Shown: piece by piece, positions 37,701 through 43,940 of the stretch
How positions within the stretch are numbered: position 1 is the first letter of the stretch
How the letters are laid out: each line of letters opens with the position of its first letter
Assembly (NCBI RefSeq): GCF_010692395.1
Contig: NZ_JAAHHS010000027.1
Span: 1-56,357, forward strand
Origin: Moorena sp. SIO3H5
GTDB taxonomy: Bacteria; Cyanobacteriota; Cyanobacteriia; Cyanobacteriales; Coleofasciculaceae
Direction: 5' to 3'
DNA: 56,357 nt
The notes under the pieces: generated by a model
Databases searched by the model: none
The model's input: the letters and a program-made list of their open reading frames with translations, nothing else
Told to the model about the DNA's origin: nothing
Program-made: the position numbers and the translations under genes

Positions 37701-39826
37701 AAGCACTCCAAAAGGAATTGCTGACAAATTTAGCGGATGCTTACGACATTGAAACCATTGTTCAATATAACGTGGATGTCGCGATCGCTGATCGCTATCA
37801 ATGGTCTGATCAAGATATTCCTCGTTTATCTGGGCAACCAGTGATGAACGGGGCTTATTACACCAATCCTGAAAGTACACCCAACTCCACTAGTTCTGAC
37901 GCAGAAAAGCAAGCTCTGCTTCAATCGATAGATTTCACCTTATCTCCAGCTAAAATTGAACTGAGCGATGCCAACAATGGTAAGTCTACGCTAACCTTTT
38001 TCTTTAATACCCAAACTCCTCAGCGTTACGAAGATATTGCGGTTAATCTGAACTATCAGGTTAATGAGTTGGAATACAATATTAATACTACTAATTCCAC
38101 CTCCTCTTGGCTCAATTTTATTCAACCTCTCAACGATGAGCCTAATCAAATTGGAGATGTTCAAATTCCCATTCCTTTGCGAGATTTTCCCCTTCCTCCT
38201 TCTCTGATTTCCCATACAGCAATTCCTGACCCCGACAGCTTTGCTGGTGAGATTCTCAGTGCTGAGGATATTCGAGACTGGAATTATGTTTTCCTCTATG
38301 AACATCCCGATGTGGCTCAAGATACCATTGAATGCCGGATTGAATACAATGGTTCCTCTAAATTAACGATTAATGATGTCTCTTTGAAGGAAGACGAACA
38401 AAAGGCAGTTTTCACTATTACCTTATCTCCTCCCTCTGAACAGACTGTTAGTGTTTATTATGAAACCCAGGATGGAACCGCAAAAGCACCAGGAGATTAC
38501 ACGGCAATTCCCAAAACTCTGCTGGAATTTGATCCAGGTGAAACCACCAAAGAAATTGAGGTGACAGTCAACAGCGATGATGTTGTTGAAAATAATGAAA
38601 CCTTTACTATTTTGCTGAGTAATGCAGTTAATGCAGACATTGCGGACCCAGTGGGTGTTGGCACAATTATCGATACGACCAATACTATTGATCCACTTTT
38701 GGATACCCTGGTGCGGTTTAACAATCTATATCCAACCCTAGCCAGTGATCTCAAAACTTTGGAAACCGGGTTAACCTCTAACAACCAGACTACCAACGTG
38801 ACTACGGTTACTTCTGCTGCTTATGCCCTCAGTGCCTTTGCGACTCTAGCAGAAGACGTGGCTAGGTCATGGCAAATTTGGCAACCGATTGCGATCGCAC
38901 AGGCATCTCGCCAGACAGTTCACTACAATATTGATGAAAACCTATCCGCTGACGAAGAAACCAAAACAGTTATCATCACTCCCACTAACAATATTCCCGT
39001 TACTGATCAACAAATTACTGATCAACAAATCTTAGATATTGAGTTACCAGGGTATGAGTTAAATGAGACCAGGCAAAACGATGTCACCACTAACTCCCCC
39101 ACAGTACCTTATACAACAATTGAGTATGATTTCACCAAATTGCTTGATGCAACTGGGGTAGAAACCTTTGGGGAGTCGGCATTACCAGACCGTAAGGTGA
39201 CTGTAACTAATTTGGATGTGTTGGACTATCAAAATGCCTGGGGTGCTATCCGTCTCGCCCGCAATAAAAATTTGATTGATGGCCGGGAAACCAATGCTGC
39301 TTTCATCTTCCAGACTCCTGAAGTAAGGTTTAAGAATCGGATTACTCCTCTAATAGTTAATGATAAGCGTTGGGATATTGCAGACCTGGGCGATTCCAGA
39401 AGTAAAGCCTTGGATAAGCATCTCGAAGAGTTATTCAAAGTCTTGCTCCCAGCTATCATTAACCGTCCTTATGATATTCGGATTAGCTGTCAGTATGCCT
39501 TTGCTTTAGCTAGCAATACTAGCGCCACTGGTAATGAAGAAGAACTATTAGCTTCCTTACCTGTTTTACTAACTCCTCGATTTACGGTTCAAAAGTCTGG
39601 GGATTCCACTATGTTAACAGTGACTGAACAGCTGCGAACAAATATTGTCGGAGAAATTGACTATTGGCAGGAACAGAAAAACCCCAATAAAACCAGGGGA
39701 CGATATCTATTTAGTTTTAGTTTCTTTTCCAATCCAGAAAATGTGAGTACTACAGAGAATCCTAATTTGCCTTTGTTAACGGTGGAAAACTTGAATCTTT
39801 TGCTGACAGATATTAGTGAAGAATAG
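28799..39826 (+). CDS. Giant 3675-aa protein with LysM-like segments and a C-terminal Calx-beta-like domain
   Basis: Single uninterrupted 11-kb ORF; YTVQDGDTFESIAIAQ, YTVTSGDSFEQMIAIAAA (LysM-like); LTINDVSLKEDEQKAVFTITLSPPSEQTVSVYYETQDGTAKAPGDYTAIPKTLLEFDPGETTKEIEVTVNSDDVVENNETFTILLSN (Calx-beta). Confidence 0.88.
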   Translation: MTAIVQRTTSVSFGMISELTVAGETVNLILEKIEDRNVTVYQGGMIAGQRLYVVALLEELIPELDAPDSIQNLAITKMAVELRPDKGAFSFEAAIENAWSITLDSGPTLSIKQLALSVSSVKSSGSTNGTQQNTAESLSQQRKLSFEGLFELFGGEFAVKVAHQFSSQSGKIASQWAFSATAENISITEVIKAFGFSQDKLDEYGLRDLVVSLAFALQQTRYQDSNTQIVESRYTFTGSMDWDTGIALVPGEETLQIQAAIEISKTSSNRSGGTSTTLKGAIAGTVKASIPFFDTLQLSVIYTFSQTSSTSSSGRSSQALANRTGELIFQLQISTLLLSAVYTDINNRKLLRFSVSLVSGKNPTIGDLIAYIVSVYDSSIIDFELDPPWDEFAKEEIALDKFSLEIDLTDKSITISYKATLNVLIAKVSNVGLSYQFGTKSSQVSTQQNNARTASNKKIAIAVDLSIPGEPKKRVQWDPVNENPPQVPSTKAPIFELKFLALGQRVAFAPEIVQQARTIEQFTTVMRQTLVPLPPIKRRQNPLTALQQSLPSAVSSDPSQPIQFSGQPIQFSAESGWLIGAQFVILGSIEISIIFNDPFIYGLRISLSGPPVQSFAGFEFEILYRRISDTVGVYRSELVLPDTMRYIDFGAVHITLPVVAIEIYTNGDFGIDVGFPWGGDFSRSIAVNVGIFLGLGGFYFNKLSAETATSVPDIVSGTFDPVLEFGIGLQVGLGKIINKGPLRAEFSITIHGILQGVFATYNPTDTNEKKATYYRIQGGVAIVGRIYGVVDFKVIKVDIEVLVKAAVLFVVEVYKAIQVALVATVSVKASVKIGFVRIRFKFKLTVREQFVLGSDSTPPWQLAAGSGGAMAATVPVFTARAQTLHPYRNRIKKNGRANRFAFAKAQTISSTGTVTNVTTTNATTTNVTTETSGGRSLRWDDGTTGIKLEILTDQVRPETVKDDKLRLDIYFQPSFTKTETGVSGIGLLFMENSIPLDDSNSTTGDSNSTTGDSNSTTGDINTDNDTDFDELVKALFKWVIYAYLSDSERNDLNINTSAVNVDAQVLTLELLEDVYTLFVNYLEEEAADEFWEPLIRFLSRNFIFDITDRPIDNTEISGTIFPMFPQLQMELKDGADTVINTVDFDSTKYSPDQIKAIQTYFQSLNYNHNQSTEEVLGQLPTNNESGSLAIAELLFIDYFTLIIRSAVQLGIDHVRDKKEGVDENGQITLGNLLNNFNGGESFQSLAGMTSRFLLHGLRIPTFTDNTTTIDGQQAAYLATGQQFTVTVTRTAPATDGDSETVTITPNEIRLSKPDMLTWIRLIDDPSENSDSETLTPELNYPFPDTAPYNTIETIKQFDAAASSGILPTTSPNIPTVVGLYNPTNQQYTIRQKTYWNESINAATINNLLWELPSGLCDYLKSKSDQTTLTLLYNQQPVQDGETLNTAEIDPGYIWATKLTLEIRQVSTSDGSGFLPTVYAIERIETASRQLLQDILTANVTPTTLTLLYLDDSGDSKVLTRNGSAEVLMLKTNLSLDSGDNRTVTLDSSTTFLPFLTLVQESTVVNSEGYYLNYSYTENDEQKGLPDSLFADGDTAQVTLLMTFSSTAASYNNCLNIPSGHPQSSTLNGVSEIFATSSQTTNVLRIPAGNLGFRLTRTAIEPQDNDTATDEIQNLYQLLSYQVPSTAADFKTEQDRLPIGPIEEDEDNTTWVYEKVLPVYALTTAANTASQALPEILKDTLNPYYGIGDTFTLDFRWQDIYGNRLGSDGDFAEGISQKLGYFDPILGINQWPSVGESYQITSKDDKTANLILELVLDQSKYIPTPGNLFTEVLDQIKTDRATYQQIYYQVHDSNLTFTVSTSVIPSGDQELTDAQRAAFTGFVDNVYKYLVTLEYLQQFAYTVSGNSEDLESVANQYGCDIGDLGDSNGAVSGILTSGQSIQIPVGIRVEPTNNLNAIATKLNKDYGIQSDKVEEIVTKYAKTADLLAVGGIISYTDTANHFVSYTVQDGDTFESIAIAQLALEEDHLIEIILQTIAQGLDTTQTLTNGVLIKGLESSHVNNYVTLNATLEEIAYGVLQLENADLDLEFDQILTDRINEIIAENESTVLLAGVTVSALDSTTQDGETLGNLRDRLLAASQDVVEAIRGLEIFPTDTTLTVTVTKNDEATPTPFNVDIKIITDKTWSAIATAFPNTSRIETVETVILANAQRQDLLVAGSTITITMPDSSLDYTIQAQDSLYHIALNQFIATTDVRSIDVLKSSMVAEVGALDYTIAEAILPEQNTIAYLTQQLHLQTNLHRTVLETVQAVGNISDILTESAILSQLAVVAAAVSDMTGLFGTEDVILADVLLNYTVTSGDSFEQMIAIAAAHDGQIITDQTTAGDIALQNPTLALESGATLYIPDRFTLDTSSAQNPDYLAVVSTDQTTSLSTLTSTMGTEITPAAVAVANQTLAGLLSGNTAIDVRPVLASLTKISYNSDDTVNSDLERLALFIDSQTIQTGTDETFYTLTSRWAQTLVNFKNNIDGDASQTQQSIGNSIDGDASQTQQSIGAVNAIYEQLENLEGANRIALRALLDPNDSESSLSILKATLLDGGALKPQFQPSTVHSESDTLELENDVLNAIANIETAHGQPDDQVLIDTLQTSLEIIHRMYDLSCLKTAVDLLEKRSQRPLTVAEVAEALQNESGLIEANQNWIVPPAVASTKVDLTFRDDDNSLMYPTDLLFPVTVQLEMRRNEDLMHSDDVSEAEVVSAYFAPKTVVLTSSSDDENAEFSERLASLDPFAKAFEQALPNLKLAVGRDAGNIDNANPQNSDTLWAVHLGDTGISYDIKEDFPYFFSAAPLSNTLMSGEVNLYSYTQDGGLDQTSTETVRVDAVDLNGLARNYLRAIEDILKPETAIPAVNDTIEVDDPTLQDELRGILKDQLRRILDVKASLADSISKNVTHVLDTSVDTTSEEYTTRQTLAVEALQKELLTNLADAYDIETIVQYNVDVAIADRYQWSDQDIPRLSGQPVMNGAYYTNPESTPNSTSSDAEKQALLQSIDFTLSPAKIELSDANNGKSTLTFFFNTQTPQRYEDIAVNLNYQVNELEYNINTTNSTSSWLNFIQPLNDEPNQIGDVQIPIPLRDFPLPPSLISHTAIPDPDSFAGEILSAEDIRDWNYVFLYEHPDVAQDTIECRIEYNGSSKLTINDVSLKEDEQKAVFTITLSPPSEQTVSVYYETQDGTAKAPGDYTAIPKTLLEFDPGETTKEIEVTVNSDDVVENNETFTILLSNAVNADIADPVGVGTIIDTTNTIDPLLDTLVRFNNLYPTLASDLKTLETGLTSNNQTTNVTTVTSAAYALSAFATLAEDVARSWQIWQPIAIAQASRQTVHYNIDENLSADEETKTVIITPTNNIPVTDQQITDQQILDIELPGYELNETRQNDVTTNSPTVPYTTIEYDFTKLLDATGVETFGESALPDRKVTVTNLDVLDYQNAWGAIRLARNKNLIDGRETNAAFIFQTPEVRFKNRITPLIVNDKRWDIADLGDSRSKALDKHLEELFKVLLPAIINRPYDIRISCQYAFALASNTSATGNEEELLASLPVLLTPRFTVQKSGDSTMLTVTEQLRTNIVGEIDYWQEQKNPNKTRGRYLFSFSFFSNPENVSTTENPNLPLLTVENLNLLLTDISEE

Positions 39827-39981
39827 TAAGTTATCAGCGGTCAGCTATCAGCTATTCACACAGCTAAGAATTTTTATAGGGATAAAAACTCTACGAAGGG
39901 ATTGTTTGACCGGACTATACAACAATGTTAAGATTACTCTGGTTTTAATACTAAACATTTCAAAACTAAAAGGTTAATAAC

Positions 39982-41391
39982 ATGAAAACCTTGGTAAGGC
40001 GTATAAGTACAATTATTTGTACTATAACCCTAGCCTTTACTTTAATGGCTAAACCAGCTCAAGCTTATTCCGATATAGCCCTGGTACGACAAGCTCCAGG
40101 TTGGGGTAGTATACCTGTGGCTTCTTCCAATGGTGATGGCAGCTTTACTGTTACTAATGCCGGAATTACCAACTTTATTGATAAGTGGGCACCCACAGGT
40201 GGAGTTAAGGTGATAACTGGTGACTTTAACGGCAACGGTCGCACCGATATCGCCCTGGTACGACAAGCTCCAGGTTGGGGTAGTATACCTGTGGCTTTTT
40301 CCGAAGGTGATGGTAGCTTTACTGTTACCAATGCCGGAATTAGCAACTTTATTGATAAGTGGGCACCCACAGGTGGAGTTAAGGTGATAACTGGTGACTT
40401 TAACGGCAATGGTCGCACCGATATCGCCCTGGTACGACAAGCTCCAGGTTGGGGTAGTATACCTGTGGCTTTTTCCAATGGTGATGGCAGCTTTACTGTT
40501 ACCAATGCCGGAATTAGCAAGTTTATTAATCAGTGGGCACCCACAGGTGGAGTTAAGGTGATAACTGGTGACTTTAACGGCAATGGTCGCACCGATATCG
40601 CCCTGGTACGACAAGCTCCAGGTTGGGGTAGTATACCTGTGGCTTTTTCCAATGGTGATGGCAGCTTTACTGTTACTAATGTCGGAATTACCAACTTTAT
40701 TGATAAGTGGGCACCCACAGGTGGAGTTAAGGTTTTAACTGGTGACTTTAACGGCAATGGTCGCACTGATATAGCCCTGGTACGACAAGCTCCAGGTTGG
40801 GGTAGTATACCTGTGGCTTTTTCCAATGGTGATGGCAGCTTTACTGTTACCAATGCCGGAATTACCAAGTTTATTGATAAGTGGGCACCCACAGGTGGAG
40901 TTAAGGTTTTAACTGGTGACTTTAACGGCAATGGTCGCACTGATATAGCCCTGGTACGTCAAGCTCCAGGTTGGGGTAGTATACCTGTGGCTTTTTCCGA
41001 AGGTGATGGTAGTTTTACTGTTACCAATGCCGGAATTAGCAACTTTATTAATCAGTGGGCACCAGCAGGTGGAGTTAAGGTGATAACTGGCAACTTTAAC
41101 TGCGATAGTCGCACCGATATCGCCCTGGTACGACAAGCTCCAGGTTGGGGTAGTATACCTGTGGCTTTTTCCGAAGGTGATGGTAGTTTTACTGTTACCA
41201 ATGCCGGAATTAGCAACTTTATTAATCAGTGGGCACCAGCAGGTGGAGTTAAGGTGATAACTGCTGACTTTGGTTTTCGTGAATTGCAGTACATTTGTGA
41301 CCAAGGTGACCAACAAGACCAAGGTGACCAAGGTGACCAAGGTGACCAAGGTGACCAACAAGAAATGGTTTTACAGCATTGTAACAGTTGA
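39982..41391 (+). CDS. Secreted FG-GAP/VCBS-like repeat protein
   Basis: Signal peptide MKTLVRRISTIICTITLAFTLMAKPAQA; seven 58-aa units DIALVRQAPGWGSIPVAFS(N/E)GDGSFTVTNAGI..F...WAPTGGVKV.TGDFNGNGRT; C-terminal (GDQ)n. Confidence 0.88.
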   Translation: MKTLVRRISTIICTITLAFTLMAKPAQAYSDIALVRQAPGWGSIPVASSNGDGSFTVTNAGITNFIDKWAPTGGVKVITGDFNGNGRTDIALVRQAPGWGSIPVAFSEGDGSFTVTNAGISNFIDKWAPTGGVKVITGDFNGNGRTDIALVRQAPGWGSIPVAFSNGDGSFTVTNAGISKFINQWAPTGGVKVITGDFNGNGRTDIALVRQAPGWGSIPVAFSNGDGSFTVTNVGITNFIDKWAPTGGVKVLTGDFNGNGRTDIALVRQAPGWGSIPVAFSNGDGSFTVTNAGITKFIDKWAPTGGVKVLTGDFNGNGRTDIALVRQAPGWGSIPVAFSEGDGSFTVTNAGISNFINQWAPAGGVKVITGNFNCDSRTDIALVRQAPGWGSIPVAFSEGDGSFTVTNAGISNFINQWAPAGGVKVITADFGFRELQYICDQGDQQDQGDQGDQGDQGDQQEMVLQHCNS

Positions 41392-41502
41392 GCTTGTTGC
41401 ACCTGATCAAGCATTGGTAATGCACCTGAGTTGTGATGGGGTTGGTCTCCGACTCCAGCAACTCCGAGATTGTTGTAGCGGTTAGCGATGACCCGAATCC
41501 AC

Positions 41503-41555
41503 CGCCAGGAGTAGCCAGTCACCTCGGCTACTTCTGGCGGTCGTTTTACCTTTGG
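41503..41555 (+). terminator. Terminator-like hairpin
   Basis: CCGCCAGgAGTAGCC ... GGCTACTtCTGGCGG followed by tcgtttta. Confidence 0.5.
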
Positions 41556-41624
41556 CCATTAACCAGAGTATAATGTCTTTCCCAGAGTGGAATAAGACCT
41601 ATCGTTCGACGGAGGGGTATCAAT

Positions 41625-42281
41625 ATGGTTGCTTTAAAAGTGTTCTCAGTGGCTACAGTTGCCGTCGTTTTGAGCAGTTGCTTAATACCTGAAAAAGCCT
41701 TGGCTAGTCGTCTTGATTTCACAGCTGAAGCGATTGGCAGTTCAACTCCTTCAATAATCCTAAATCCCAGTATTGGTCAAACCCTACAAAACGGCGATTT
41801 TACGATAGAAAGGAATGGGGATAACATCCTTGGTAATGGGATTGATGAACAGACAAGTTGGAGCTTTGATTTTTCTGAATTCGCTACATCAATCAATAAC
41901 TTATCCCAAGCGAACCTAATTTTAGACCTGACACCAAACAACGTCCTGATCACTGATGATACATTTGGGATCATAGGATTAGATCCTATTATTATTGCTC
42001 CGCCCCGCAATTTACCAATAGGAACCAAGCAATCGCTATCTTTAAAATTACTGGAGTTTTACAAGTCAGAAGAAATCGAGAAGGTATTTAATGCTAATAG
42101 TGGCAAAATTTCGGTATCTTACAGAGATGATGCCATTGTATCTCGTGCTGATCTGTCATTGTCTACAGTTGAAAGAGTTCCCGAGCCTACTTCTATTCTA
42201 GGGATTTTAGCTTTGGGAGCTTTAGGAATTAGTTCCTTATTTAAGCACAAGCTCAAGCAGCAGAAACAAGCAAAGCAGTAA
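41625..42281 (+). CDS. PEP-CTERM sorting-domain protein
   Basis: N-terminal signal peptide; C-terminal VPEPTSILGILALGALGISSLFKHKLKQQ. Confidence 0.85.
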   Translation: MVALKVFSVATVAVVLSSCLIPEKALASRLDFTAEAIGSSTPSIILNPSIGQTLQNGDFTIERNGDNILGNGIDEQTSWSFDFSEFATSINNLSQANLILDLTPNNVLITDDTFGIIGLDPIIIAPPRNLPIGTKQSLSLKLLEFYKSEEIEKVFNANSGKISVSYRDDAIVSRADLSLSTVERVPEPTSILGILALGALGISSLFKHKLKQQKQAKQ

Positions 42282-42690
42282 TATCAATCAAGTCATGATA
42301 ACTAGTCAACCGGACACAATATAAGTGACAGCTCCTACACTGCTGACGTGTTGATATTGAAGAGAGATTTTTTGATAACAAGTTCAATAGTTTTGACTTG
42401 GAAACAAATGCCCAGTACTCCCAGAAAGTCAAAGCATCTGAAATCGTCCAGAGAAACAGATCAGTTAGTCCTCCAGACTCCATCCGATACTTAGATTGTA
42501 GGACTGTGAAATTCTTTCCTAGCATAGCCTTCAGCTTTTTGGATAGGCGACTTTGTAGGGCTGTGTTATCCGGTAAGTCAACTGCAAGAGCCATTCGAGA
42601 ACCACTGAAGTAGTTAATGAACATTCCTGTCTGCTTGTCCACTTCATCCGCAGTATAGGTGTCCAGGGTTAAGTCGTGGATTATTCCATT
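42253..42690 (-). pseudogene. Fragment of an unidentified gene
   Basis: Open minus-strand frame continues upstream of the annotated ATG (SYVNGIIHDLTLDTYTADEVDKQTGMFINYFSGSRMALAVDLPDNTALQSRL) and has a noisy C-terminus. Confidence 0.3.
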
Positions 42691-42708
42691 GACATAGGAA
42701 AAGTCAGC

Positions 42709-42741
42709 TCACAAGTCAGTCACAAGTCAGTCACAAGTCAG
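42709..42741. repeat. 11-bp tandem repeat TCACAAGTCAG x3
   Basis: Direct reading. Confidence 0.9.
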
Positions 42742-43182
42742 ATCATCTCAGGCGGTAAGTCAGTATGCAGTGGGTTTTGATGAATATATGAGGTTCAAAC
42801 AAATAAAACCTCATGTTCAAAAACACTCAATTGCAGAAGTTAAATCATGTCAATCTACAAGTTAAGTAATTAATTAAATAGCCAAGCAATCACTCTCTTA
42901 AATATGTATTCTGACCACGATTCTGAGTTGGCACCACTCGCTCAGTCTGATGAGATAACTACTTATTCTGATCATGACGAAACAATGGCGAATTGAGAGT
43001 ATGGCTAATGGTGAATCAGGTGATGCATCTAAGCAACCCCAAAAGAACGTGCCTGGGAGGTCGTTAAAAAGTCTCTATCAACTAGAACCCATACCTGTAA
43101 GTGTGGATGATAGGTATATCGAACTCAGGTAAGTTGATTTTGTGGCACAGTTATTGATCAATTTTTTTCTAAAACTAAAACA

Positions 43183-43722
43183 ATGTCTCATACCACAATG
43201 TCTAACAAAAATATAAATAGAATTTTCACTTTTGGTATAGCTGTTGCGTCTTCTGTGCTTGCTTTTGCCAGTACTGCTAACGTTGCCCAAGGACAAACAA
43301 ATTATCGCCTCAAAACCCTGTTTACAGGCAGTGATAAATGTTTGGATATCATTAATGATTCCCAAGACAATAAACCGATTCTTGATGACTGTGGTAATTA
43401 TTCAGGACAATTTTGGCAAATACAAAAAACAAACAAGTCTGGATATTATCGCCTCAAAACCCTGTTTACGGGCAGTAATAAATGTTTAGATATCATTAAT
43501 GATTCTAAAGACAATAAACCGATTATGGCTGACTGTGGTAATTATTCAGGACAATTTTGGAAAATAGAAAAAACAAACAGGTCTGGATATTATCGCTTCA
43601 AAACCCTGTTTACAGGCAGTGATAAATGTTTAGATATCATTAATGATTCTAAAGACAATAAACCGATTATGGCTGCCTGTGGTAATTATTCAGGACAATT
43701 TTGGCAAATCCCTAATTTTTAA
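43183..43722 (+). CDS. Secreted ricin-type beta-trefoil lectin-like protein
   Basis: Signal peptide; three 48-aa repeats YRLKTLFTGSDKCLDIINDS.DNKPI..CGNYSGQFWQI with QxW-type motifs. Confidence 0.82.
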   Translation: MSHTTMSNKNINRIFTFGIAVASSVLAFASTANVAQGQTNYRLKTLFTGSDKCLDIINDSQDNKPILDDCGNYSGQFWQIQKTNKSGYYRLKTLFTGSNKCLDIINDSKDNKPIMADCGNYSGQFWKIEKTNRSGYYRFKTLFTGSDKCLDIINDSKDNKPIMAACGNYSGQFWQIPNF

Positions 43723-43940
43723 CTGTTTGAGCTAGAAATTATCCTTTCGTTCAGGGCTGTTTAATTCTCCGGTAGAGTGATTGATAAAAATGGTGATCGC
43801 TGTTATTGAAAATGCCAGCGGTCACTTTATTACGTGGATAAATCGGCTTTGCCGGATGTGGAAGTCCTGAATGCGATTGGCCGTAGGCCACGCTACGCGA
43901 TTGACCGTAGGTCAAGCTAGGCAATCGCATGCCCAGACAT

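Noticed and set aside
40042-41522. Several long minus-strand ORFs opposite the VCBS-like gene (190, 151, 136, 150, 98 aa)
   Set aside because: They mirror the 174-bp sense repeats, so open antisense frames are a by-product of repetition; the sense strand has the signal peptide and domain motifs
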